A DNA stretch of 64,000 bases from Mimachlamys varia (lineage: Eukaryota > Mollusca > Bivalvia > Pectinida > Pectinidae): assembly GCA_947623455.1 (NCBI GenBank), contig OX392533.1, positions 30,440,229 through 30,504,228 of the forward strand, in the 5' to 3' direction. Both the position numbers and the translations under genes were made by a program. Each line of letters starts with the position of its first letter. The first letter of the stretch is position 1. The notes under the pieces are model-generated. The model was not told where the DNA came from. It did not search any database and saw only the letters and a program-made list of their open reading frames with translations. Of this stretch, positions 34,601 to 44,799 are shown one piece after another.

Positions 34601-36667
34601 TTACCTGATTGACAGGGAACACTACCGCTGACTGACAGGACAACTTACCACTAATTGACAGGGAATATTAACAATGACTGGCAGGGAAAATTACCACTGA
34701 TTGACAGGGAACACTACCGCTGACTGACAGGACAACTTACCACTAATTGACAGGGAATATTAACAATGACTGGCAGGGAAAATTACCACTGATTGACAGG
34801 GAACACTACCGCTGACTGACAGGACAACTTACCACTAATTGACAAGGAATATTAACAATGACTGGCAGGGAAAATTACCACTGATTGACAGGGAACACTA
34901 CCACTGACTGACAGGAAAACTTACCACTGATTGACAGGAAATATTAACAATGACTGGCAGGGAAAATTACCACTGATTGACAGGGAACACTACCGCTGAC
35001 TGACAGGACAACTTACCACTGATTGACAGGAATTATTAACAATGACTGGCAGGGAAAATTACCACTGACTGACAGGGAAAACTGCTACTTACTGACAGGG
35101 AAATTGCCACTGATTGACAGGGAAAATTACCACTGACTGACAGGGAAAATTACCACTGACTGACAGGGAATATTAACAATAACTGTCAGGAATATTACCA
35201 CTGATTGACAGGGAAAGTGACCACTGATTAAGAGGACAATTTACAACTGACTGACAGGACAACTTATCACTGACTGATAGGACAACTTACCACTGACTGA
35301 CAGGACAACTTATCACTGACTGACAGGGAAAATTACCACTTACTTACAGGGAAAATTACCACTGACTGACAGGGAAAACTGCTACTTACTGACAGGGAAA
35401 TTGCCACTGACTGACAGGGAAAATTGCCACTGACTGACTTGACAACTTACCACTGACTGAGAGGGAACATTACCACTGACTGAGAGGACAACTTACCACT
35501 GACTGACAGGGCAACTTACCACTGATTGACAGGGAAAATTTCCACTGACTGGCAGGACAACTTACCACTGACTGACAGGGAAAATTGCCACTGATTGAAA
35601 GGGAAAGTGATCAATGATTGAGGGGACAACTTACCACTGACTAACAGGGCAACTTTCCACTGACTGACCTGACGCCTTAACATTGAATGACATTACGCAT
35701 TACCGTTGAAAGATAAGTGGCTTACCATTGAGTGGTGTCCTGGCCGCTCGTGGCACCAATGACAGTCCATGTGAAGTGGTTTTGTATTTCTGCGGTGTTC
35801 CACGGTGGACTTCAGCAGTACCTCGGCGTTATCCACATTCCAGTCACGTGCTTTCAGGAACCGGACTAGCCTGAAAGGACAGATGTCATATGTGTAAAAG
35901 ATCGTTTTGTGGATCGTTTTGTACGTTAAGATATGTAGAAAAATAGTTTATGTCGGGCTTGTGCAAGTCTAGAGACATCCACACTTTTGGCCTGCTCGAT
36001 TTACACACATCGGCCACCTGACTTAACTATGAATAAACATGTCATTATTCCCTGCCGACAGGCTAGGAGGGCGCATCGTTTAACTGCAATAAACAATACA
36101 CTGTACTGATGGAAGTATGTGATTACCAGTTACATTGTAATTTGAAAAGATGGCGATTTAAAATGCGTACGGGTTTCTGACCTTTTTCTTGGTATTACTA
36201 ACACTAGATTGCGTGTATGATAAGCAGATATGATTCAGTTCCTACTACGGTACATGTAAAAGACGGTACAGTATGAACAGAGCAAACCTTACTACATTTA
36301 AACCTATAGACATGCACAAGACCTTTGAAAACCAACGTGTCCTTGCCCCCGTTACACAACCAAACCAATTTTATCAGATCTATTTTTTTCCGATTTTATC
36401 ATCTAGATAATATTCACTATATCATAAGCTTAAACGATAACGTGGTATATATTATGTACGAAGGATCCCATGTTAAAATGTACAATGAACTCCCGACATG
36501 CTCATTACAATGTACATGTACTTCGAAATAAATAAGTACATTTAAACAACGTCTACATTAACTTTTAAACAGTATACGTACGTCTGGTCACTGTTGAAGA
36601 AATCTTCCTCATCCTGTAGGGGCGGAACATCTAGCATCCGTAGCCGAAGCTCAGCCACCTTCTCCAT
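28001..36667 (-). CDS. CRAL-TRIO (Sec14-like) lipid-binding protein, four exons
   Basis: Joining 36667-36582, 35870-35726, 34035-33858 and 28650-28001 on the minus strand gives 352 residues with every junction in phase and GT-AG introns. The N-terminal helical CRAL-TRIO-N region (about 1-77) has LVRFLKARDWNVDNA; the lipid-binding CRAL-TRIO domain (about 80-235) has GFDESGRPVIY (81-91), the strand WVWVIDCSGMTL (129-140), YPERLG (159-164) and VWKAIKVFLHPNTVAK. Family members bind and exchange phospholipids or other lipophilic ligands between membranes; the exact ligand here is unknown. A long acidic, Ser-rich tail follows the domain. The ATG at 36667 was chosen because it starts just before the conserved ELRLRM...DDF-type leader and extends no further. 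Confidence 0.85.
28905..29240 (+). repeat. Probable dispersed repeat in intron 3 of the CRAL-TRIO gene
   Basis: Starts with a hairpin-like AGCCCACCATCATCAGATGA...GGGCT, then CGTCCGTCCGTCC and degenerate sequence. This head type is common in mollusc repeats. No coding potential is seen. Confidence 0.35.
29241..31556. other. Intron 3 interior; nothing recognised
   Basis: AT-rich intronic DNA of the CRAL-TRIO gene without exon-like, RNA-like or clear repeat signals apart from one TGACGTCA at 31174. Confidence 0.4.
31557..31600 (+). repeat. Solo TIR-like end
   Basis: GTTCGGGGACAATCGGTACT followed by TTCCGTAAAAGAGGAAATA is a diverged copy of the TIR of the 23.2-27.1 kb element, directly at the end of the SINE tail. 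Confidence 0.5.
31598..32025 (-). mobile_element. tRNA-related SINE with duplicated head
   Basis: Read on the minus strand, two tandem tRNA-like segments of about 140 bp are present. They share CTTCCACCACT and TGGCAATTG; the upstream one has a B-box-like GGTTCAAGATCC and the second is decayed to GCTTAAGACCC. A body follows with TCCTTAAATGACAAAG and GTTGATAGGGTGTATAAACA, the kind of tail common in molluscan SINEs. It lies in sense orientation in intron 3 of the CRAL-TRIO gene. The ORF at 31550-31870 runs through it and is not a gene. Confidence 0.55.
32158..32221 (+). repeat. Small inverted pair of TIR-like ends
   Basis: AATCGGGAACCGCCGGCACC, TTCCGTGAACGAGAAG and then ATTCCGATGATTCCCGATT form a 60-bp imperfect palindrome. 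It is built from the same end sequence as the 23.2-27.1 kb element and sits in intron 3. Confidence 0.5.
32225..33475. other. Intron 3 interior; poly-C tract
   Basis: Intronic DNA holding a run of about 18 C at 32949-32966 and no recognisable exon. ORFs at 32671-32901 and 33321-33575 are unsupported. Confidence 0.4.
33476..33856. repeat. 40-bp minisatellite at the start of intron 3
   Basis: About nine copies of a 40-bp unit (CCAATCTATAGGACCCCACC then CTCGGGTATACTATTTCCAA). The last, diverged unit runs into the 5' splice site of exon 3: its GGGTTTACTATTTAC is the reverse of the intron start GTAAATAGTAAACCC. The ORF at 33321-33575 enters this array and is not credible. Confidence 0.9.
33858..34035 (-). 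CDS. CRAL-TRIO gene exon 3
   Basis: 178 nt: 59 codons plus one base. Acceptor ATATTTACAG ends at 34036; donor is CAG|GTAAATAG. It encodes RQVGFDESGRPVIYSSFAQA through WVWVIDCS, the first half of the lipid-binding domain. The preceding exon ends in frame at Met, giving HSM-RQVGFD, and the trailing G joins GT of exon 4 to make Gly. Confidence 0.88.
34452..35690. repeat. 23-bp minisatellite filling intron 2
   Basis: About 53 copies of a 23-bp unit (ACTGACAGGACAACTTACCA plus three bases, with variants GGGAAAATTACCACTG and GGAATATTAACAATG). Between about 34540 and 35050 the variants are organised as a 92-bp higher-order unit of four monomers. The array makes up nearly three quarters of the 1.69-kb intron between exons 2 and 3. 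Confidence 0.93.
35726..35870 (-). CDS. CRAL-TRIO gene exon 2
   Basis: 145 nt: one base plus 48 codons. Acceptor GTCCTTTCAG ends at 35871; donor is ATG|GTAAGC. It encodes LVRFLKARDWNVDNAEVLL, the typical N-terminal helical signature of Sec14-like proteins, and ends DCHWCHERPGHHSM. Confidence 0.88.
36582..36667 (-). CDS. CRAL-TRIO gene exon 1 (coding)
   Basis: 86 nt: 28 codons plus two bases (AC), which with the first G of exon 2 form Thr. It encodes MEKVAELRLRM ... DEEDFFNSDQ. Donor is GAC|GTACGTATAC. The ATG follows CCCAGC (C at -3), a weaker context than average. A possible acceptor (GTGTACCCAG) ends two bases upstream of the ATG, so a separate 5' UTR exon may exist. Confidence 0.75.
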
Positions 36668-36789
36668 GCTGGGTACACGGGGTGCCGAGTACAAGTACCC
36701 GGATGTACCTCGAGAGGTACAGAGTCGGTCCGCGCAGTGGTCTAACAGAGCTACTAAAGCATACTGTACACGTCAGGAGATCGATTGTT

Positions 36790-39637
36790 TATCTGGAAAA
36801 TCGAAAGTTGCATGTTACGTAGACACATCCCAGACAGTGCATGTAGACAAACACAGGGACGCGATAACTTGATGTAGTTCGTACGATCAGATGTCAACTC
36901 TGACCAGCTCATGATGTTGGAAAATGTGGCTAAACGCAAAATTTATATATATAAAAAAATCGCATTACCTGGCATCATGTCTGTAAAACGGAAAAAATAT
37001 TGTTTTTGTTTATATAATTATGTAGATTGTACTTATAAACGTATCCATCATTTAGACGGTTAGATTTGAATGTAAATTTTGATGCAAAGACATCAACCAC
37101 GAGTTACCGCCCTTCTTATATAATAGTATGTCATTGACCCACTATTTAGATAAATGGGGTCGGTAAGAACTAGAGGGGATGAGGCCGATGTATTGTTTAT
37201 CATCTATATGTGAAAATTGTGTACCACCACAGGGATACCAGCTTTAACGAAATTATGTTCTCTCCACCTCATGATAATACATGTATCAATCTGATCGAAA
37301 TGCAGATCCAGTCTCAGTATTTACTCTCCGAATAGGATTTGACTAAAGGGGTCATGTTCTGATGAACTTTTGTATCAGCCAATCAAATTATCGTTTCGAG
37401 AATCTTTTATGTGAATGTTGGTAGGCAAAAAAGTTTACATAGTCCTATCTTTGAGTTTAGTCATTTCGTCACACAATGCATACAACAAAGCTTTCATGAA
37501 TGTTGTGACGAAATGACTTGCTGCAAATGACAACGTGCACTGTCATCAATTTAACAATTCTACGAACGTGTGAAGTTAAGAGGCGCCAAAAGTCACCTGA
37601 ACATGACCTCTTATGGGATATTGTCAGATCTTTATGTAACGGAGTGAGAATAAAGATATGCATTTTATCAGATTGCGATAAAATGTCCAAAGCTGCTACA
37701 AATTCTCAGGTCCCTGTGCATACCAATACACGGGTCGTTTGCAGTGCGTATCACGTGAAACTGGATGTAGACAGTTCGTTGGTTTTACATCCCCATCGGG
37801 ACGCTTCAATGTCATACAAAACAATATTGTAGAGTCCATAGCCTATCGACCTAACCATTGTTTTAGACCTCGGTCTTGATGATGTTCTCAAAATGCTTTA
37901 TTACACAAACTGAAAACTCCGTTCACCGAAATGTCGCAATGGCGCGTTTTGTTTGTTGAGTGGTGCGTTATGACGTTCGGTAATGATGCGAGATTGAAGA
38001 ATGAAAAAGAGCCAGTTCCGCAAACGAAAACAAAAACAAAAATACTTCGTTTACGGAAAGTACCGACCGTTCCCGAATAACTAAAAAGGATTAAACTGAT
38101 CACAACGCGGGGAATAAATTGGTCACATGGCAGAGAAGATATGGTATATTGTATTTCACTCATGCGCTCGAATCCCTATGGTTATAGTTTTCCTATTCAT
38201 AGCAGAAGCAGAAGGCAGGAAGCGGGACGCTGTCGTATATTGAGTTCCATAGACAACACACCTGAGTTCCGAGTAATCGAAGCAGACGACAGAAATAGTA
38301 CGTAGCAATGACCGTTTTCGCTGGCGGATTCGTGCTTTGTTATATTATAATTTGTTTCTTCTATATTATCAATGTGTTACAACTGTTCCGACAACAAGTA
38401 TTCTGATATACAACTTTTATGAAGTTCCGGGCAGTTTTACATGTAAATTTCTCTGGAGTTTCTTATGTTTATTATTGGGAAAGATGTGTATTGGTAGTGA
38501 TGTTCTGAAATGTGTGTTTGCTTTCAATGCTTCATTCTCGCATTCAAATGTCTTCAGTTTAGATCTAATAACGAATATCACCTGAAGGTTGATGATTTAC
38601 TCATAAACAATGCATTTTCACCCTTAGTAAATCATATACAAAATGTATGTCAGTTTTAGGACTAAAATTATAGTATTTTAGAAGTGCATCGGCGACGATT
38701 TAAATCGATGTTTTAAGCCCTCACATTGTTTTCTTACGTTTCTATGTTTTCCATGAAATGCCAAAGCTTCCAAAAGAAAAAAATCGAATTTCAGGTTATT
38801 GATTACAAATTGTACTTAATTCATGCCTGTATTGTTTATTTATCAAACGTATCATCGAATCAAAAACGTGGCTACAGTTTTAAAAGTGGGGGTTTCATGA
38901 TACGCTGTAATATATTTTAATATAAATCGATTGATCATAAAAACAGCCAGGAGACCGCTGTGTCAATAAAACCACGTTTAATATTGTGTATAGTCCCGAG
39001 TGTTTCCGTTGTTCGCGTGTACAGTAGACAATTCTAGGTGATATGTATACACTTTTCCTTAAAAGAATTCGCCATTGTAAACGACTGTTCTTTGTTAGAC
39101 TGTGTATTTTTGATAGCATTATGCTTTCGTTTTGGTTATTTGTATGGGTAGAAGGGGGTCACATCATCGCGTCATTTAGGAGAAACTGTCGAAAAAGGCA
39201 GGGCAAATAGCAAGAGGAGATATTGAGATCAAAGTGGTACAGCTTAGGGCAGCAAATCATCTTTAATTTTCCCAGAACAGCAATTCTGCAGACGTGCTAA
39301 ATTTGTCCTCCCTTACGATTTTTTTCTCCTGTATACACGACCTAGCAACAACTAGTTTCACATGGGAACGGGTAAAGCAAGCCAATGGAATATGTGAGTC
39401 GGTAAGTGTATAAAGTTGTGTTATACACGTGGCTGTTGTATACTTTTAATTAACTGACAATTGTTTATCCTATATACGAAATATCCCGAGGAGTCCTGAT
39501 AATAACATTACATTACGCATGGGCCAATATACAGCCGATAAAATCAAATTTGAAAAAAAGAAACTGCTTGGGGCATCTACAGATGTAGATTGTTCTGTTG
39601 ACCGTTGAGTTATAGCCAGTTATACTATGGTCGTAAC
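36790..39637. other. Upstream region of the CRAL-TRIO gene; no further gene recognised
   Basis: Contains an inverted repeat at 37459-37515 (AGTCATTTCGTCACA and TGTGACGAAATGACT), a solo MITE end at about 37691-37720 (see 39638-39816) and a TIR-like end at 38040-38076. Several short ORFs (for example 37518-37832 and 38337-38585) have no recognisable family. Confidence 0.4.
38040..38076 (-). repeat. Solo TIR-like end, inverse orientation
   Basis: TTCGTTTACGGAAAGTACCG followed by ACCGTTCCCGAAT is the reverse complement of the 23.2-kb TIR with a few changes. No partner end is adjacent. Confidence 0.55.
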
Positions 39638-39816
39638 CACAGGGACATGAGAATGTGCTAGTTTTGCTAGTGTTGAACCTTAACTAGGGTACTTAGAGTA
39701 ATTTTACACGTTTGGAGGGGTTAAGGTCCGAAATAACTCCCCCAAACGTATAAAATTACTCTAAACAACCTAGTTTAGGTCCAAAACTAGCTGTAACAAA
39801 TTCTCAAGTCCCTGTG
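39638..39816. mobile_element. 179-bp foldback MITE
   Basis: Left CACAGGGACATGAGAAT and right ATTCTCAAGTCCCTGTG are near-complements, continued inward by TTAGAGTAATTTTACACGTT and its partner AAACGTATAAAATTACTCTA. A possible 5-bp duplication TCGTA flanks it with small offsets. A single end of the same family (AAATTCTCAGGTCCCTGTG) is at about 37700-37719. Confidence 0.7.
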
Positions 39817-39897
39817 TTCGTATTTAAAGTATCTGTCTGAAATGATGTTTATGAGGTTTTTTGTTTTAGTTTGAGTCGACGTTCTTAACATGTTGAA

Positions 39898-39955
39898 CTA
39901 GATTGTTTGTTTGTTTAATTGTTTGTTTGTTTAATTGTTTGTTTGCTAAATTGTT
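39898..39955 (+). repeat. TTTG-rich short tandem repeat
   Basis: Repeats of TTGTTTGTTTGTTTAATTG, about three imperfect units. Confidence 0.7.
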
Positions 39956-41130
39956 ATGTTTGTGGTATGACCTCTTACTAGTAAGGTCAAAAGACTAGCA
40001 ACAGCTACTGATAATAAGACCATTCCGGGAAAGTTTAATACCCCCTCCCTTCATCAACTTATGTCAGAATCCTATTCAGATTTGAGACAGATACATGTTT
40101 CACACGAAATTTAGCTTTTATACGAGTTTTGCATGTAACGAAATGTGATATAACGAGTTGGAATTTTCGAGTTAGATATTTCTGTTTACGAGAGTGGGGT
40201 CAGCTATATTTGGGACAAATTCGGGAAACTCGTAACCGTCATTAAGGAAGAAACGATTATTTTAGAATATATTACCCACGTTGCATAATGGTGACTTTAT
40301 TTAATGCCATGCTATCTTACACACTACACATGTGTTATCCTTGTGTCTTTTGATAATGGTTATCTGCCCAAGAAGATATAATTCAGATGCTTTCTCGGCG
40401 TCATTCTTGCATGTTGAAATACTCTCGTTTATTTAAAAAAAATATCATCATTAAATGAGCTTATTTTTAAATCAACATCCAAAACACATTCTTTCCATGC
40501 TTTTCTATGTATAAATAGTGCATGTCATACCAGTTAGGTAGCAAACATCCTTAACATCCTAAAAATTGCTGAATCATTAATAGATACTGTCAAGCCTTTA
40601 AATGAATTAGACTCGGTAGGATGGAAGCTTCTGTATATAATTGTGTCGTCCGTCTTTTAATAAATAAATATCGCGTTACTTAAATATCACATCTAATATC
40701 TACATATCATAGACAGTCGTTTAGACATGACTCACTGTTCGTGAACAAATATAAAATTATGTTTGTGTATTAAATATTGACAATGTATATTCGGATCAAA
40801 GGTCAGCATGTAAGACCAATTTACATTTCGTGCAGTCATTAAAAATTACTGTTGCCATGACTACTGGGAATTCTATCCAAATATATAATATCGTCTGTAT
40901 GTTTCTCTTGTTTCCGATAAAGGTCAGTGAAAACAGGCTATTAACAAACACTTAGGGGAGTCCGAGTCTGAGTCTAAGCTTCTCCTCTGCCCTATTCAAT
41001 AAAATAACCAAGGAGTGATTCAATTGAAAGAGTTTTGTGACGTAACAGCAATTTTTGGACTTAGTGAGTGTTCACAGTAGTTTTATCCTTGTGGATTTAG
41101 ATCAGTTTTAGTAAAACTGTCACCGCTATT

Positions 41131-41132
<2 letters not shown>

Positions 41133-41170
<38 letters not shown>
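41133..41170 (+). repeat. ATC microsatellite
   Basis: About 12 consecutive ATC triplets. Confidence 0.95.
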
Positions 41171-41172
<2 letters not shown>

Positions 41173-41657
41173 TGTCAGTGATTAATCCTCATATCGAGGG
41201 TGTGGCTTGATTTGGGCTCAAATATACATAGTAGCTGTGACAAGTTACCGGTCCACGTGATGTATACTATTGTCAAGTATTAACCGCGTCGTTATAATAT
41301 ATATATATGTATGTAAAATCTTTCATAACCATGTATCAATCTGCAATTTAAGTGCATGTGCAATTGTACTTGGTATCATAATGCAGGCTTGTCGGACGAG
41401 TTTGACAGACTTGTATAGTAAACAAGATAAAAATATTTTTTTTAAGTAAACATCATTGTGACTAATTCATGTGATTAGTTTGTGTATAACACATGATGCA
41501 GGTTTGTGAAGAAATATGAACAATAAAACAGATTTTACAGTAGACTACATTTGTAGTTTTGGAACGCTGAAACAGCAAGAGATGATATGTGCAAATGTAT
41601 AAGTTTAATTACATCATGTATAGAAATACTTACCAAAAGTAGTGTTCCTGTTGACAA

Positions 41658-41765
41658 TCTGTCTGTCCGTCCTGGGACCTGTCTGTGTGTCCTGGGATCT
41701 GTCTGTCCGTCCTGGGACCTGTCTGTGTGTCCTGGGATCTGTCTGTGTGTCCTGGGATAGGTCTA
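41658..41765. repeat. 21-bp tandem repeat
   Basis: Five units of CTGTCTGTGTGTCCTGGGAT/CTGTCTGTCCGTCCTGGGAC type, alternating so that the true period is partly 42 bp. The array lies immediately next to a strong minus-strand 5' splice site (TTTTG|GTAAGTATT, donor GT near 41632-41633), so it could be part of an unrecognised minus-strand exon. Confidence 0.85.
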
Positions 41766-42568
41766 TGTCTGTGCTTCCTCGGCCTGCCGATCGTGATGAC
41801 CTGTTGTGATTAACTACTACCAGCCGGTGGGAGATTGCCTATTACAACCAGCTGTTACTGCGGTAACGATTGTCCTGTAGATCTACACTGCCGTATTATT
41901 GACAACGTGTCCTATTACACATATCCACATGTATGTATATCGGTTACCTGTCGCCAAATCACTCGAGTATATTTGTACGTGGGTTCATTGACAAACAGTA
42001 ACCCAGTTATCATATTGGTAATTTCAATAAAAAACACCCTTTTAATATTTAACGCATCGTAGCATATCAATGGCGTAAAGTTTATGCATGTGTAACATTT
42101 AATTCGTGCCATCTTTTTTCGGTTATACAATATTTAAATATCAATTCATTTTATGAAATCAATCCTAACTAGAGTACAGTATATATGGTGGCCGACTACC
42201 GCCGAATAACAAATCTCGTGAATTTGCGGACGTGATCGTGATCACTGATACGACAGCGACAGAGCTTGCATGCACATTGACACATTTTAGCTGTAAGTTA
42301 GGAGAGAAAGATTATTCGATTTTTTAATCGGCTGAAATAATGTGATAAACATACAGATACGAAATTACACCTATCTATAGGCTATATCGAGTTAAAATAA
42401 TAAAAATAATACACCTGGTTAGGTTGTATATTGAACTCAATTTTCCATTTTTATTATTACAAAATTGTGACGTCATTTCGTCTTAATTAAAACGTCAAAT
42501 AAGAATTAGCTTCCCAAAAAGCTACATGTAGGTGTGGCTACAGATTCACTTTTGGAATTGAAACGAGT

Positions 42569-42730
42569 GTCAGCACATAGTTGCTTGAGTTTCTGTCAGT
42601 AAATAAAAAATATAATATATATGTATTATTTATAAGGATCCTCCCATTATACATTCTGTAATGGGCCGCGTCTCCATATATATATACATTTATTATTTAT
42701 TGACAGAAACTCAAGCAACTGCGGTCAGTA
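42569..42730. mobile_element. 7-bp-TSD MITE, copy 2 (148 bp)
   Basis: The element spans 42576-42723. TIRs: CATAGTTGCTTGAGTTTCTG and the complement of CGCAGTTGCTTGAGTTTCTG. It is flanked by GTCAGCA (42569-42575) and GTCAGTA (42724-42730), a 7-bp duplication with one difference. AT-rich interior. Confidence 0.8.
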
Positions 42731-42950
42731 ATTATAATGTTATATAGCTAAGTCGTTATAGCTGATCTTTGAAGGACTCTTTGTTTGGTTGAGACAAGTC
42801 TATATCTTGTATAGTCATGTATCACTACACAATAATATGGTTATACACCATGTTACATTCATGGCAATTCCTGAGGTCATCGTTAATTGCAACTAAAAGC
42901 GCGAGAATCAGTTATCATTCATAGAAATTCCACATGTCAATAGAACTTCC

Positions 42951-43912
42951 CCAAGACCACAGTTGCTTGAGTTTCTGTCAGTAAATAATATACTATATAT
43001 ATATATATTCAAATTTGCTCTGCATTGCCACTTTATAACACAACCAAGGCTAGTTCCGTGTTATGAAACCATAACACTGGAGTGGTTATTATGACGTCAT
43101 CACGATTGTGACGTCATAATCATAACGTTGAAAATAACTGTCCGATACTGGCTGTTGGCTGTTCCATTTATTAGAAATCAACCTTAAATTTTCGTTGCCA
43201 ACTGCGGGCATACTACCGTATACGCAGTCAAAATGAGGTACAATCCTTATATTTACACCATTATTAATTTTCAAGTGCTATACAAAGAAAAAGGCATTCG
43301 AAGCGGGTTGCTAAGATGGTAAATACGACGGCCGTGGTTGCTAAGATAATATAGTCCCATTGGATTCCATCAATATATTGGTAGATTTAGAAAATACACT
43401 GTGAACAACACTATTTTTCTTCATAACATCATGTGTAAATTTCGTATTGAATAATATGTCTAGCACGTCGAATTTATTTCTTTATTTATAACGGTCGTAA
43501 TGTACACGCATTGCCACAGTGATCTGGTTGTGACGCAGTCCGACGTCAGACGTCACCACTGTAGGGCGCAGCCATGTTTGCGTTACCGTCAAATAATTTC
43601 GAATGCGCATCATTTGGAATCAAAGGTTTGCTAGAAACTATTTATTGTTTAATCAAAAGAAACTGATTCCATATATGTTCCATGTTTCAAAATCTTGTAG
43701 GAACCAAACAATGGCCGACATGGAACACTTATTTTTCTGAAGCGTGAACGACGCCATATTTGAACAAATATCAATCCGCCGAGCTTTTTTTCACTGCGTA
43801 TACATTTATATATTCGCAGTCAGAGTTTACAAAACACAAGAAGGGAGAGGTGTAAATATATATGTAAAGATTTTTTATATACTGATAGAAACTCAAGCAA
43901 CTGTGCCAAGAC
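42951..43912. mobile_element. 7-bp-TSD element, long form (948 bp)
   Basis: The element spans 42958-43905. It has the same TIR as the short MITEs (CACAGTTGCTTGAGTTTCTG; right end CTCAAGCAACTGTG) and a perfect flanking duplication CCAAGAC (42951-42957 and 43906-43912). The interior is not simply AT-rich: it holds the TGACGTCA repeat module (43036-43190, inverse). No transposase is recognisable; the ORF at 43744-43992 crosses the right TIR. Confidence 0.8.
43036..43190 (-). repeat. Repeat module with paired TGACGTCA sites, copy 2
   Basis: Inverse copy of 23990-24140 with TGACGTCA at 43092 and 43109. Both copies sit inside TIR elements of different families. Confidence 0.65.
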
Positions 43913-44799
43913 CAAGATTTTTTGTGATTATGAATGCCAATCAAATCAGCTCAACTACGAACGCCTGTTATGTAATCGCTGTAGCACCATGACGTATCTG
44001 GAAGATGGCGTCGAAATCCGGAAAATCTTCAGGTCTTATTATATCAATTGATTTTATTTTTTAGCTAAATGGAACTAACTCAATCGTTCTTACAACTGGC
44101 ATTCAAGATGACGTGACTTGCTTATGAAACTAACTGCTAAATTGTGCAATATGTATATATGACATGAAGTTATTCACTGCACAGCTAACTTACCTAGTCA
44201 TGCGATGTCGATGAATGATTTAATAGCATTTGCTCTGCAGTTAATGTTTGATTGGGCCGGGATGGCTAAGTTGTTAAAGACGACTATATAATACACGGGG
44301 TCGCTGGTTTGGGGTGGGCCAGACAGGTTATGGTTACATGTTGGATATTCCTTTGTCACAAAAACCCGAAAACCCGGCACAACAAGAACATTGTGATAAT
44401 GTCTTTCGTTTTTGGGGAAAGTTTGAAGATGTTTGAAATAGTAATGTAGCTCATACTATCGGAACTTAAAGTCCCCGGTCGGGTTCTATGCATGTGTTGG
44501 TTAGAGGTTTGAGGAGCGATGGGTACTCGGTACCCATGGGGTCCATGCCTAGCCCCTGTGACTCGGTATATGTGTTGACCTTGTTGAGGAAATGTGTCGT
44601 GTATTGAAAAGAGATCTCTGATTTAAAATGGTAAAGTATCCACCAAAACGTGTTGTAATGTCATTAATCCTAATCAATATGGTGGACTGGCGGCTCTGTC
44701 AAACGTTCAGACTATTAATTTTTCATCGGGGCAATAATCGTGCCGTCCCGTCTGTCTCTCCCCGTCGCGTGCCGTCCCGTCCTGATTCATTCTTATACA

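Noticed and set aside
34452..35690. CRISPR-like regular array
   Set aside because: Units are contiguous 23-mers with no spacers, in a eukaryotic intron.
36594..36872. 92-codon plus-strand ORF
   Set aside because: It is antisense to exon 1 of the CRAL-TRIO gene, whose minus-strand reading is supported by the family match and by phase with the next exons.
43990..44062. Possible first coding exon on the plus strand starting AAGATGGCGTCGAAATCC
   Set aside because: The start context and residues (MASKSGKSSG) look gene-like, but only a weak donor follows, a stop comes soon after, and no downstream plus-strand exon was found.
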